Of a stretch of DNA of 64,000 bases, positions 36,759 to 47,792 are shown one piece after another. Under the pieces are notes generated by a model, which saw only the letters and a program-made list of their open reading frames with translations, ran no database searches and was not told the origin of the DNA. Both the position numbers and the translations under genes were made by a program. The DNA comes from Oncomelania hupensis (lineage: Eukaryota; Mollusca; Gastropoda; Littorinimorpha; Pomatiopsidae), in assembly GCA_036898135.1 (NCBI GenBank), contig CM072522.1, forward strand, positions 12,024,530 through 12,088,529. Reading direction: 5' to 3'. Position 1 is the first letter of the stretch. Each line of letters begins with the position of its first letter.

Positions 36759-37837
36759 ACTGACAGTAATGATCCTGCCGTTGCAGCTATACAATTAATA
36801 ATTCACGTCTTTCGCTAAACGCTTCATCAGGCGTTATGAATGACTCGATTATATTTCGGAAACTGACCTATCGATGATGACTTACTGGACATAAAACATG
36901 TACATCAGTAAGCTGATGCGTTTTGTCTTCTTTATCTTTTGTTATCTCGTATTCCGGATTACTTATTACTAGAAGTAAAACACAGGTTTAAATCGCGTGT
37001 TTTGCTTATCATCTGCTTAACAGCATTAGCAGACATTATATAATTGTGGAATATATCATTGCAGACATTTACTGTTAGTTTTACAAAGATATTTTTATGG
37101 GGGGAGCATTTTGGTTTTCAGATTTCTGGAATTTAGAACATATTGCCGACTCAAAGCGGATGAATTTGGGCCACTTTTTTTGTTCTCCACAAGCGCTTCA
37201 TTTTGAAAGTAGGTACTATTGACTTTGGATAATCAGCAGATGCTGGGTGTAGAGCTAAGCGTAGGCTACGAAGAACCAGGGCAATAATAATGTCAGTTGT
37301 AATGATGAAAACAGTTTCTCTGACCCTTGACATCAATGACGTCACATGAGGTATGATGACGTCACGTCTGTAATCTCCTGGGATGAATCAGTTGTTGCTA
37401 CTGCACAAGACAACGAAATCGATCATCATCATTATCATCATCATCATCAACATCATCATAATCATCATCATCAACAACAACAACCTACAACAACAACAAC
37501 CTTGCCAAGCCATCAAATTGAATTCTTCCTTCTTCTCGTTCCTCTTCTATGTTCTAGTTTAATTCTTTCTCATCTTCTTCTTCTTCTTCTTCTTCTTCTT
37601 CTTCTTCTTCTTCTTCCTGTACCTTCTTCTTTATTCTAATTTCTGTTCGCTTCTTTTCTTGCTTCTTCATCATCTCTACTCTGACGCATATGGTTTATCA
37701 AAATCACCCGCACCTACAAAACGTGCACTTCCCAAAATGTTTCAATATATTTCGGAAAGTACAGACATTGCAGTTTACAATGATATAAGTGGTATTTATT
37801 TGTTTATTTAATGGTAAGTATGTAGAGGTTGCCCAGC
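36759..37837. other. Intergenic sequence with (ATC)n and (CTT)n runs
   Basis: ATC-rich at 37422-37480 and CTT at 37570-37617; no gene seen. It lies between the 3' ends of the two convergent host genes. Confidence 0.6.
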
Positions 37838-38337
37838 NNNNNNNNNNNNNNNNNNNNNNNNNNNNNNNNNNNNNNNNNNNNNNNNNNNNNNNNNNNNNNN
37901 NNNNNNNNNNNNNNNNNNNNNNNNNNNNNNNNNNNNNNNNNNNNNNNNNNNNNNNNNNNNNNNNNNNNNNNNNNNNNNNNNNNNNNNNNNNNNNNNNNNN
38001 NNNNNNNNNNNNNNNNNNNNNNNNNNNNNNNNNNNNNNNNNNNNNNNNNNNNNNNNNNNNNNNNNNNNNNNNNNNNNNNNNNNNNNNNNNNNNNNNNNNN
38101 NNNNNNNNNNNNNNNNNNNNNNNNNNNNNNNNNNNNNNNNNNNNNNNNNNNNNNNNNNNNNNNNNNNNNNNNNNNNNNNNNNNNNNNNNNNNNNNNNNNN
38201 NNNNNNNNNNNNNNNNNNNNNNNNNNNNNNNNNNNNNNNNNNNNNNNNNNNNNNNNNNNNNNNNNNNNNNNNNNNNNNNNNNNNNNNNNNNNNNNNNNNN
38301 NNNNNNNNNNNNNNNNNNNNNNNNNNNNNNNNNNNNN
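37838..38337. other. Assembly gap of exactly 500 N
   Basis: The round length suggests a scaffold spacer rather than a measured gap, so the true distance is unknown. Confidence 0.99.
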
Positions 38338-38429
38338 CACTTGCTTCAACCCATCACCCACACCCCTACCCGACCCTGGGGACAAGCTTGAATAAAGCAG
38401 TCCAACAGTGTTGATTGAAATCTGGTCAC

Positions 38430-38756
38430 CCCCGTTGGTGTGCCGGGGGTTTCAGTATAATAGTATCCCCACTTTCTGGAAATTTAGTGCTTTAAATTCT
38501 CACTGTCGCTGTCTTTCTCATTTGTTCTTTCTCATTCCTGCTCTGTACTATCAATCTGCTATACTATCTTCTTTTTTCGCTAGACCAGTCACCTACCTTT
38601 TTTCTTGAAAACTCTTCCAGGACAAGACTCCTTATTTGTGTGTGAGGTCTAGATCTGTTGGATCAGCTTGGGAATATTGGACGCTTTCTGCCAGGTGGTC
38701 ACTAGGGCTTCCTATGATGTTATTATTTAGCAATGTGGGCATTTTATATGTATGTG
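38430..38756 (+). mobile_element. Non-autonomous retroposon (third copy), cut by an LTR
   Basis: Co-linear with the first ~330 bases of the copies at 21056 and 29648 (GTGCCGGGGGTTTC 5' end). It stops at TTTTATATGTATGTG, where the gypsy LTR begins; the remaining part is not found on the far side. Confidence 0.75.
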
Positions 38757-39392
38757 TGTTACACTCAGTTTGATGTTGGTGTTTTCTATCAGTATCTGAT
38801 TCAGCCCCGATGCTTGAATTCCTGATAGTTGTGTAACTCAGATTCGTTTATTCACACAGACCCGTCCAAACAGCATACAAGTCACAAAGTCGACGTATGA
38901 AGTTTTCCACTTTTATTCAGCACACATCAACAACTGCATACAATTCTCAACTCAACTCAACAACTTTCACAGCAACTCTCCAAATCACTATCAACAACTT
39001 TACTATCTCTCAACAGCAACTCGGCACACGATTAAATAACCTCTCTCTTTTCTGGAACAATTTGGTACATGGTAGAAATGACGCTGCCACCAATCGAACT
39101 AAAGATCGTCATCACTGGCTTACGTCATACTTCTCTCTTCCTGCCAAAAGAATGTTCTCCATTATCTACGACCATCAAGAAACTTCGATCGATAGTAAAC
39201 AAACAGATCCAGAATATTCTACAACAATATCGACTAACCAAAATTATCAACGTTATACAAAGCCTCTCCTAACAACAATGCAAACTCAAATCAAAGGTAA
39301 ATAAACTCCATTATTGAATACTTTGCAAATCGAAACGATTAGATCTATCGTACACGCTTCCGACATACTTTCGTTCGCGTTTCAACGTAACA
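38757..39392 (-). repeat. Long terminal repeat (3' LTR) of Ty3/gypsy element
   Basis: 636 bp. On the - strand it begins TGTTACGTTGAAACGCG and ends GAGTGTAACA, the usual TG...CA borders. A purine run with GTGGGGGG lies just inside the element at about 39395-39402, where a polypurine tract is expected. The first ~170 bases match the sequence starting at 63740 at roughly 90%, showing that this is a real LTR boundary. Confidence 0.85.
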
Positions 39393-39494
39393 TAACCCCC
39401 CACTCAAGAAGAAATTTACCCAATTTCTTTCAACAACGTTGAAACGTAATGCACAAACAAAGTTCAGAATTAAAACTTATTTCAAACCGTCCGA

Positions 39495-39720
39495 ACACTG
39501 TCGATGTTCTCAGCTCATTCACACAGAGTCAATGTTTCTCATCTTCAAATCTGTCTGGATATTGTCAATGTTCACAGTTCATTCACACAGAGTCAATGTT
39601 TCTCATCTGCAAGTCTTTCTGGGTGCTGTCAATGTTCACAGATCATTTACCCAGTCAACGTTTTACATTTTCAAGTCTGTCATTACCAATATTCTTAGTT
39701 CGTCCACACAGTCAATGTTC
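39495..39720. repeat. Tandem repeat in the gypsy 3' noncoding region, unit about 64 bp
   Basis: Four imperfect units starting at about 39503, 39567, 39631 and 39688, each with [AG]ATGTTC-CAG-TCAT and CACACAG[AG]GTCAATGT words. Confidence 0.75.
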
Positions 39721-39779
39721 TTTCGTTCGCAAGGAATCGACGCCCTCGTCAGTTGCGGTCGTCATCGGCCCAGGGTCAA

Positions 39780-39990
39780 AGACGATGATCACGTGGGCTT
39801 CCCTGGAATCAGTGCGTCCTCCGTTGTCTCCTTCTTCCATCGGATGTCCGACGCAGTCGACGTTGTCAGCTCCCAGAATGCATTCGCTGGGTCTCACGGT
39901 CAGGTTGGCTTCTGCGGGACGGTGGAACAGCTCCCTCATGGTCTGCAGATGCTCCTTCCAGGTCTGGGTGTGGACTTCATGTTCGACCAA
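39780..39990 (-). pseudogene. Deleted reverse-transcriptase remnant
   Basis: The frame reading EHEVHTQTW joins directly to a piece typical of the end of RT (TMRELFHRPAEANLTVRPSE, then VGHPMEEG). The RT palm with its catalytic motif is missing between them, so a large internal deletion has occurred. The fragment lies one frame away from the protease-integrase ORF. Confidence 0.7.
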
Positions 39991-41975
39991 AGTCGTAGAG
40001 CCTGGACATCGCTGAAGTTGTGGGGAAACTCGCCCATAAGGTCCTTGAGCTCCATCTTTTGACCTTCCGTCAAGCCTGGTCCTAGCTTAACATCATCGAT
40101 GCCTTCTTTGCTGTGGAAGTCTCCCAGTTCCAACAGTTCTTCGCTGTCAAAGCTGTCGTCGGTCACAGCTGCTGTTGCTGCATGTACAGTCTCTGATGGC
40201 CTTTCCACGTACAGCTTAAGGAGGTTGGCGTGGTATATCTTGGAATGCTGGCCGACCTTCACCTTATAGTCGTTGATCCCCACCACGGTCTCCACTTCGT
40301 ACGGGCCTCTCCACTGCATCAGCAACTTATTATGATCGGTAGGTAGCAGCACCAGCACTTTGTTGCCCGGTTTGAACTTCCTGTTCACAGCCCTACGATC
40401 ATAGTAGTGCTTTCCACAGTCTTGGGACTTCTTCAGGTTTTCTCTGGCTATCTCGAGAGTCTGCTCCAGCTTCTCCCGTAGCTCAAACACGTACTGGTAG
40501 CTGTTCTTCACCTCTGGGGTGTCTACTTCTTTCGTCCACAGTTCTTTCAGGATGTGCATCGGCCCTCTGATGGTTCTTCCGTACAGCAGCTCGAACGGAG
40601 AAAAGCCGGTGGACTCCTGCGGTACTTCTCTGTAGGCGAAAAGTAGGGCGTTGATGTAGCGATGCCATTGTCTGGGCTGCTCGCTGCACAGTTTCTTCAG
40701 GGTGGACTTCAGCGTAGCATTGAACTTCTCGACAAGCCCGTTGCACATCGGATGGTAGGGTGTCGTAGTCAAATGCCGGATGCTCAGCAGTCTGTTGACC
40801 TCCTTCATGCAGTCAGAGACGAACTGCGTCCCGAGGTCTGTCAGGATTTCTTCAGGCACTCCAAGTCTACTGAACATGTCCACCAGCGCCTCTGCAACAG
40901 TTTCAGTGTCAATCTTCTTCAGAGGCACTGCTTCTGGGTACCGAGTCGCATAGTCCACTAAAGTCAGTACCCATCGATGACCTTCTTCACTCGGAGGTCT
41001 TATTTCGCCGATTAAGTCTAAGGCCACCCTCTTGAAAGGTCGGTCGATCAAAGGCATTCTTTGCATTGGCACTTTAGGGACCCTTCCTCGAGGTATGGTC
41101 TTCTGGCAAATGTCACATGATCGGCAGAAACGGCTGACGTCCGCATGAAGTCCTGGCCAGTAGAACACCGCCTGGATTCTATCCGACGTCTTCTTGATAC
41201 CCAGGTGACCTCCCATGATTGAGTCATGCGCTACTTCCATCACCTGGCGCCTTAGGGGTAACGGTACCAATACTTGACGTAGTGGTTTCCCTCCGTTGAC
41301 CCTCGGGTGCTGGAAGATTCGATACAGGATCTTGGCCTTCACCTCAAAATAGACCGTACCACTGCCTTTGGTCACGTGGTCTTGGCGGTTCCTGTACTTG
41401 TTTAAAGTACTATCAGCTTCCTGGAGCTGGATCAGCTTATCTCTGTCCACGATGGCAGCTTTTGAGTTGTCGGCGACCTTCAGTGGCGTAGACGTCTTGT
41501 CTCTCTTGGCCTGGGCCCTGGTAGTAACAGCACCGACGATCTCTGGTCGGCAGGGCTGAGCCGGAGTAACCACATTGTCCCGTAGCAGCTCTGTAAGGTC
41601 TCCATCGGGAAATGGCAATGGATCCTCCTCCACAACTTCGACGTGTTGAGTTGAGGCAGGACTCCACTCTGGATCGGGGTCGTCGGGTCGTCTCGCGCCG
41701 TCGATATTCCCGATCATCAAATCATACAGCGGCTTCTTCAGGCAAACCGCTTCGACTTCGCCTATGTAGAAAGGGGTGTTGACATGAATCTTCGCAACTG
41801 GCGCTCTCACACATTTGCTGTCGGCCATAAGTGTCCATTTTGAATCGCCAGTGAACTGTTCTTTAGCGATTAGGTCTTCTCTGACGATGACCCCACTACA
41901 GCCAGAGTCTCTTAAGACAGTCACTTCATGATTTCCGACGCGTCCCTTTGAAACAGGCATGTTCTGGACGGTCAC
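39936..41975 (-). CDS. Gypsy Pol fragment: protease then integrase (679 codons, open)
   Basis: Residue 23 starts the aspartic-protease signature D-S-G. Residues about 200-300 hold the integrase HHCC zinc-binding module (H250, H257, C287, C290). Residues about 310-470 hold the rve catalytic core with D320, D380 and E416 (D-x59-D-x35-E), all intact. At 555-559 is the WRGPY of the GPY/F domain. After residue 640 the sequence turns into the linker that normally opens the RT (GEFPHNFSDV), then a frameshift ends it. The element integrated by cutting and joining DNA ends in the nucleus. An uninterrupted 2-kb frame suggests fairly recent activity or constraint; the downstream RT deletion shows this copy cannot move alone. 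Confidence 0.85.
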   Translation of the reverse strand: MTVQNMPVSKGRVGNHEVTVLRDSGCSGVIVREDLIAKEQFTGDSKWTLMADSKCVRAPVAKIHVNTPFYIGEVEAVCLKKPLYDLMIGNIDGARRPDDPDPEWSPASTQHVEVVEEDPLPFPDGDLTELLRDNVVTPAQPCRPEIVGAVTTRAQAKRDKTSTPLKVADNSKAAIVDRDKLIQLQEADSTLNKYRNRQDHVTKGSGTVYFEVKAKILYRIFQHPRVNGGKPLRQVLVPLPLRRQVMEVAHDSIMGGHLGIKKTSDRIQAVFYWPGLHADVSRFCRSCDICQKTIPRGRVPKVPMQRMPLIDRPFKRVALDLIGEIRPPSEEGHRWVLTLVDYATRYPEAVPLKKIDTETVAEALVDMFSRLGVPEEILTDLGTQFVSDCMKEVNRLLSIRHLTTTPYHPMCNGLVEKFNATLKSTLKKLCSEQPRQWHRYINALLFAYREVPQESTGFSPFELLYGRTIRGPMHILKELWTKEVDTPEVKNSYQYVFELREKLEQTLEIARENLKKSQDCGKHYYDRRAVNRKFKPGNKVLVLLPTDHNKLLMQWRGPYEVETVVGINDYKVKVGQHSKIYHANLLKLYVERPSETVHAATAAVTDDSFDSEELLELGDFHSKEGIDDVKLGPGLTEGQKMELKDLMGEFPHNFSDVQALRLWSNMKSTPRPGRSICRP

Positions 41976-42217
41976 AGCTGCGCTGGCGACGACGGGGATG
42001 GATTTTCCGTTGGCAAGGAGAAGTTGCCATCGTCATGCACTCTTGCACGTCCGCAGGGGTAGCTGTGCGCTCGGTCTCACTCGGAAGAATGACGCTCCCG
42101 CCGCCACACCTTGATGGTCAGATCTACTGGTTTGACCGATTGGAGAACCGCCTCTGCCGGTTGCCCGCCGCTGCGTTGTCCGTTACTGCTCCGCTGTCCG
42201 CTACTTTTGTTTTGAGG

Positions 42218-42259
42218 ACAATTAGCCGCCCTGTGGTCTGTAGCGTTGCAGGTGAAACA
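42218..42259 (-). other. Gag CCHC zinc knuckle
   Basis: The - strand encodes CFTCNATDHRAANC, a C-x2-C-x4-H-x4-C knuckle that binds the element's RNA. It is in a different frame from, or separated by stops from, the protease ORF. Confidence 0.75.
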
Positions 42260-42396
42260 GCTCTTGAATGCTATCCGATGTTTTACGAACGAATGCTTGC
42301 AGGACTACGTGAAACATCCTTGCTTCTAGATCTAATTCTGTTTCGATTTGCACAGCTTCAAGCTGTAATTCAAGTCGAGATTCGCATTTTGAAGCA

Positions 42397-42397
<1 letters not shown>

Positions 42398-42465
<68 letters not shown>
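42398..42465. repeat. (TTA)n microsatellite at the gypsy breakpoint
   Basis: About 22 TTA units end the recognisable gypsy sequence. Confidence 0.95.
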
Positions 42466-42978
42466 TTATGATGATTAATATACTGACACCATTAGTAATA
42501 AAGAGTAAAATTAATACATAACACATAATGCACACACACAACGATATTTCACATCTCTGTCAACAATAAAACCATTCCAACGTTTCAAAGCACGATGGAC
42601 ATGGTGATGCCCCTTCAACAAAACAAGGGAAAGCAAGTTTATTGGTCTCAAAAAACAGTGACATTTTTATTGCAAACACCAAAACAATTATTTATTTAAC
42701 TAATTTTCTTTTTAACTGATACCGTAAATTTGTTATATGTATTTTAATGATATGTATTTTAATGAGAAACTCGTATAACAAAAATGGTATGTGGCAGACG
42801 GACATTTCCATAAATCATCTAAAAACTTTGATAAATCGATTAAAAACAACAACAACAACACACACACAAAACAGTAACACCATCTGAATATTTCGGCCTA
42901 CGCCCGACTTCAGCAAAAACAAACAAAACGTCACTGATCCAATTGACACCGTTGAGCACGCACAGCAGCACACTATTC

Positions 42979-43062
<84 letters not shown>

Positions 43063-43121
43063 CAAACAAAACAAAACAAAACAAATTAATTAATGAAAGA
43101 TTTTACTAAATAAATATACTG

Positions 43122-43195
<74 letters not shown>

Positions 43196-43854
43196 GTAGT
43201 AGTACTACTAATATTAATTTAACTCTGATCTTGAGTTATGAAAAAAAAATTGGCTTAGGCTACTCGTCCTTCTCCGGAAATGTAAAGATCCGAATATTAT
43301 AAAGTAGAAGCCTAAATGTTATTAACTAGAATATAGTTTATACATTTATTTACGTAGAAAACAAACAATACAGGCCTAATACTTATATTCAGCTAGTGAC
43401 GCTTCTTCGCTGCGCGGAGACTGACTTATAATAATAGATTAGCTATGCATATAACAGTGACTACTTGATTATAGGCAGCAAATGGGGAATGCTATTATTA
43501 GCCTACATGCTGAGAACTAACAAAAGCAATGCAAGGGACGCAACTATTAAATATGGTCGATAATAATTATGCGCATCTTAACAAAGTAAACTTACACCGT
43601 TGGGAAATGCTAATCTGTGTAAATCGAACAGAATTAGAAGCAACTGCGTCCACTTTTAATGTTTAACTAGTCATAGTCATGCAAGCATCATTTCGTAACA
43701 CATCGGAGATCTTTGTTCGACTTCGGTGATTGCCTTTTTCGGCGAATGACTGGAACTAGTTTGGAAAATACAAGTTCGCTTCCGGAAAGGTCTTGTACTG
43801 GCTAAGCGATTCTTCTAACCTAAAGTACGTTCTATGACGTAAAACTGCATAGTT
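42466..43854. other. AT-rich non-coding, with (AAT)n and (ACT)n arrays
   Basis: AAT at 42980-43058 and ACT at 43121-43195. No gene recognised. The part nearest 43854 may be the unrecognised U3 portion of the following LTR. Confidence 0.6.
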
Positions 43855-43899
43855 CCGGTGACGAGTTTTGTTTTGATTGGGTGTTATTTCGTCATGCTA

Positions 43900-44186
43900 C
43901 AAATGTTCGAACTTTTTCTCGATTGCAGAGATTGCGCATAGGTAATGCACTGTCTGCTTGTAGGAGTGATTTATGGTGATTTTTGATGACGATTATTGAA
44001 GTGATTTTCGAAAAGCGATCTTGTATGCAGTTGTTTATGTTTGCGGAATAACGTTGGAAAACTTTATACGACGACTCCTGCCTTGTTGCTGAGTGAACAG
44101 GCTGCGTGGATAAACGAATTCGAGTTACACATATCAAGCTTCAAGCATCGGGGCTGAATCGGCCATTGATAAATAACAGTGTAACA
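43900..44186 (+). repeat. Related gypsy LTR, 3' portion, opposite orientation
   Basis: Ends ...CAGTGTAACA at 44186. Shares TTGTATGCAGTTGTT, GGAAAACTT-ATACG, AAACGAAT, GAGTTACACA and CAAGCATCGGGGCTGAATC with the end of the LTR at 38757-39392 (- strand). Identity falls towards the 5' side, so the start is uncertain. Opposite orientation means it is not the partner LTR of the gypsy element at 39393. Confidence 0.75.
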
Positions 44187-44594
44187 AAAATCAGAAAAAT
44201 TTCTTTAAAAAATCATTATTTAGAAACATTTCTAAAAACCACATTATTTCACACAATCTGTTAAATAATTCTTTTTATAGGTAAATAGTTCCTTATTTAG
44301 CAACAATGCCTTATTTGCCTATATCAGGATTTGTTCACCTAAACAAGGTAAATAATACGTAGAGAAATGTTACACTGTTTGTAAACAAATGATTATTTAG
44401 AAAATATGCTTCTATATAAAGATTATTTAGCTGAAAGTGGTTTTAAACAAACACCGAAAAACAGAAAGAAAACTCGCAAATAAATAGTTTACAAAGGGAA
44501 TGTCATAGTCATCTGTGTGTGCGACGGTATTTGTAAGGTTTATGCAGTCCGTTTTCTTTTCTTTTTTTAAATTGGGCGCTCTATTCATACTATG

Positions 44595-44699
<105 letters not shown>

Positions 44700-44759
44700 T
44701 TTCTTTCTTTCTTTCTTCTTCGTTTTCTTACTTTCTCCCTATTGTTCTTTTTACCTCCT

Positions 44760-44911
44760 TTACGAAAGACAATCAGGGTGCTCGAATCTGAAGGTCTCGT
44801 CCTCCTCAGGGACAGTAAGGGTTATTTTCACCGTCAGCGAGTTGACGTACTGGCCCGAAGACACCAGGCGGATGGCTGAGTTGTAGCAGCCTAGCGTAGT
44901 TACACGAGTTG
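44760..44911 (-). CDS. Terminal exon of CUB-domain protein
   Basis: On the - strand, acceptor ttgtgtttcag, then two bases completing a Ser codon and 50 codons ending in TAA (44760-44762). It reads TRVTTLGCYNSAIRLVSSGQ and then YVNSLTVKITLTV, the last beta strands of a CUB domain, followed by a short acidic tail ending DCLS. It completes the domain begun in exons 49927-50114 and 45169-45277. CUB domains are extracellular ~110-residue beta-sandwich modules used for protein binding in secreted or cell-surface proteins. No transmembrane segment or GPI-type signal follows, so a secreted product is likely. Confidence 0.8.
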
Positions 44912-45168
44912 CTGAAACACAATGTAAAACTGAAGAACTGCTCCCAGACGCTAGCCTCAGAGGGTCAAGGATGTGCTTACAGTGAATGTGAGGTCATGCA
45001 TAGTTCGAACACAGAAGAGTTTAGTAATCCACAGTAGTGAGGAGTAAGCTGTCCAATACGCCTGTACGGAGCTTAAAAAGACAACAACAACACCAATCAC
45101 AACAAACAACTACAACTACAACAAATTTATCTAAGAACGAATCAATAATATAAATAAAATAAACCTAC

Positions 45169-45277
45169 ACTCATTTTGGCTGCGTCCGCAGAACGCGCTG
45201 AGGATACCATAGGAAGACGTGTTCACGCCAATGCCGTACATGAGGGCTGCATAGTCCTCTCCGGTGCTATCCACACA
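45169..45277 (-). CDS. Middle exon of CUB domain
   Basis: 36 codons plus one base. Acceptor ctgtttcag, donor GTAGGT (45168-45163). Reads CVDSTGEDYAALMYGIGVNT and ends near SAFCGRSQNE. The two cysteines match the second disulfide of CUB domains, and FCG is the family hallmark near its end. Phase 0 in and phase 1 out fit both neighbours. A donor two bases upstream (GTGTAG) would break the downstream frame. Confidence 0.8.
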
Positions 45278-45329
45278 CTGAAACAGAAAATACAATGTGC
45301 TTGATAACATAAGTGTGTTGTTCCCATAT

Positions 45330-45449
45330 TGTTCTTATATAGCTCAAATATCAGGTCATGGAGCTGCTCAATCCGTTGGCGGAAATCAGGGTCTAATTCC
45401 AGGCGCCCAAGACGCCCATTTCCAGCAAGAAGGGCACTGTTATGACTGA

Positions 45450-45518
<69 letters not shown>

Positions 45519-45535
45519 AATGATGATGATGATCT
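45330..45535 (-). mobile_element. SINE A-related fragment and (GAT)n
   Basis: - strand tail GAGCTATATAAGAACAATA preceded by GGGCGTCTTGGGCGCCTGGA, matching the copies at 8903 and 49684. It abuts a (GAT)n run at 45451-45535. Confidence 0.65.
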
Positions 45536-45870
45536 GCATGTCCGCCTGTTGGTCTTTTTGCACGCCTTATCTCAAGAACCGCTAAACGGATTTGGACCAA
45601 ACCTAAAATAAAGATATAAGGCGAAACCGTCGTACCCCTGTCAAACCACTGAGATGCCTGACCATTAACACAAACGGAAGCGTTTATTTCATTACCAGAA
45701 GTACTGAACCATCTACCGACGTTTTTTATCAAAACCAAACGCTCTTGTGACAATTTGCATACATTTCCAGTCCGAATCAAATGCCTTCTAAAAGTCTATA
45801 TGCATAAAATAAAAGCCCTAAAATGTTGTTTTCATTAACGTAACATGAATTAAACGCATATTGTCTCCTA

Positions 45871-45956
45871 AGCACCTTAAAAGTCCATGCGATGGAATGC
45901 GTACGTTAACAGACTAGACCTCGGTTTATACTATCATCCCAAGAAGTAGGGGCGCA
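45871..45956 (+). repeat. Dispersed repeat shared with 961-1335
   Basis: Contains both halves contiguous: TCCATGCGATGGAATGCGTA and, further on, AGAAGTAGGGGCGCAG. The next ~960 bases (45957-46919) are intronic with no recognisable gene. Confidence 0.45.
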
Positions 45957-46919
45957 GTGTCTCAGGGTCATGTTATTTTTTGTTTCGGCACTTCAGGCCG
46001 TCAACCAGATTGGAACCACGGCCTGTACGGGCTGCGATGTAATCGCTTACAATAACATGTTACGCTCCAATGTTCGGCCGTTGAGTACACCACACAGCCA
46101 ACTGCGCTCCTTCGATTTCTCCTTCTCCTCTTCGTCAATGGTACTGATAGTCACTAATATGACGGTTATAACGGTTGTGATAGTACATGTATTTTATGTT
46201 GACGCCAAAACAATAATGGCATGTACCCGAGCGCCCGGGGAGTCTTATTTCCTGTTTGGGCACCCACATCTTAGTGGACAGTGTGCCCAACGGGTGCATG
46301 TAAAACCCTAAATGAAAGTTAAATCATTGAAGCTCCCTTCGAATAATCAGCATCGTAATTACAGATCGGAGGAAAACTTCAGAGTGACAGCAACAGAAAA
46401 ATTCCGTTTTTCTCCCAGTCCCTTTTGGTGGCGATGGATCGGGAATAGTCTCCCTTTACACATGAAAGACGAGCTTTCTGATTGGCCAGTAATTTATTCA
46501 ATGACCAATCAGGAAGTCAGTTGCTATCTTGCGCGTGCAAAACAAAACATAAAGTTACTCTAAAACAAGCATGTTGAGTAAAGTGTTTGACATCTTCAAC
46601 AAATAATAAATTATTAACAAAGATTTGTACATAAATAGTTTGTCCATGGTTATCATAAACTCTGTAGTATTTTTCATATTATTTCCTGATTGCCAATATC
46701 TTACTCGGATGATACAGTTCAGTGCTTCATTTTTTAAAATCTAAAATTTGTATTTTTTACATCTTGATCTTGTTGTTACTTTTACTTATCATATTACTAA
46801 ATCTGAGACTCAAATCATGCGCTCATAAGCAGCACATATTTTTTAAAAATTTCCCAATTACCAAAATAGGCAGTTGTGTATCTCAATCAGGTGTTCAGTG
46901 CAATATGTTTTTGATTTGT

Positions 46920-47230
46920 CCTATCCTATCCTATCCTATGCTATCCTATCCTATCCTATCCTATCCCGTAACTCGGGAGTCGTTGGGGCACCACAGATGA
47001 TCGCTTAACCAGCGTACTCCATCTTTCTCTGTCCTCAGCAACCCTCATGGCTTCGCTCAGTGTCAAGCCAGTCTATTCTCGAATGTTGTCCTCCCACCTC
47101 TTTTTCGGTCTTCCCCTTGCAACGTGCCTTGCAGGATGGTCCTTGCAGGGCCTGAGGACCCTGTGACGTGGCCGTACCATCGGAGTTTCCGTTTCATCAC
47201 CACTGTGAGCAGGTCATCGTGTTGTCCAAT
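46920..47230 (-). pseudogene. Very short 5'-truncated RTE-like LINE with target-site duplication
   Basis: Only the last ~90 residues of the ORF and a nine-unit CCTAT tail. Flanked by TTTTGATTTGT on both sides (11 bp), a clean retrotransposition signature. Confidence 0.88.
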
Positions 47231-47484
47231 TTTGATTTGTACTTTCATTTTATTGTTTTTTTTTCAGTTTTGCGTTTCTTGTCACATTTTACCAAAATCA
47301 AGGGCTCTGAAAGACATGGTAAATTACAGCAAATTATTAAAATTTTAAAAAGTTGGTGCATGATGGCATTCAAGCAAAAACGCTGAAAAAGGTATCTGGT
47401 TGTATTTGGCATTGCTTTTTCCTTTTATTAATGTCCATGTTCTTTCAACCAAAATGTTGAGTTCTTCTCAGATATTGAGCATTG

Positions 47485-47781
47485 GTAAAAAAAAAAAAAA
47501 AAGGTAAAGGTGGTCCCATAGCCTTGTGGCCGTAGGGGAGCGTGATGTTGGAGATCACACTTATCTTGGGCCAGCGTAATGATGCCCATCTCTCTCCCTC
47601 GCTGCTTTACCTTCCCCACCCTTAAGAGAGTAGGTACTCAGTCACAGTTGAGTCAACTGGGGGCGTTGTTATTTGTCGCTTCACGGTTTGCGGTCACCCA
47701 TCCAAGTGCTAACTGCACTGGACGGTGCTTAACTTGCGACACAGTAGCGAGTGCTCCAACCACTGCGCTATCCGACACTCC
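47485..47781 (-). mobile_element. tRNA/5S-like SINE (family C) with target-site duplication
   Basis: Complete copy. An 11-bp direct repeat ATTGAGCATTG lies at 47474-47484 and 47782-47792. This fixes the element's 5' end just before the GAGTGTCGGATAGCGCAGTG head and its 3' end after an A-rich ACCTTTACC tail (T run on + strand). Confidence 0.9.
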
Positions 47782-47792
47782 ATTGAGCATTG

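Larger units (their letters stand above)
39393..42395 (-). mobile_element. Ty3/gypsy internal region, 5'-truncated, integrase before RT
   Basis: Contains, in - strand order, a Gag zinc knuckle (42218-42259), protease, integrase, and then remnants of reverse transcriptase. It is broken at the right by a (TTA)n repeat (42398-42465). Most of the RT and RNase H are deleted, so the element is dead. In most Ty3/gypsy elements integrase comes last; the order here is that described for Gmr1-like elements. Confidence 0.8.

Noticed and set aside
39439..40062. + strand frame of 207 codons
   Set aside because: Shadow of the gypsy 3' region and its tandem repeats.
38757..44186. Terminal inverted repeats of a Maverick or other integrase-carrying DNA transposon
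   Set aside because: The left repeat is a proper LTR with TG...CA borders and an adjoining polypurine run, and a third copy at 63740 starts at the same base. The inverted arrangement is better explained by separate LTR insertions or rearrangement.
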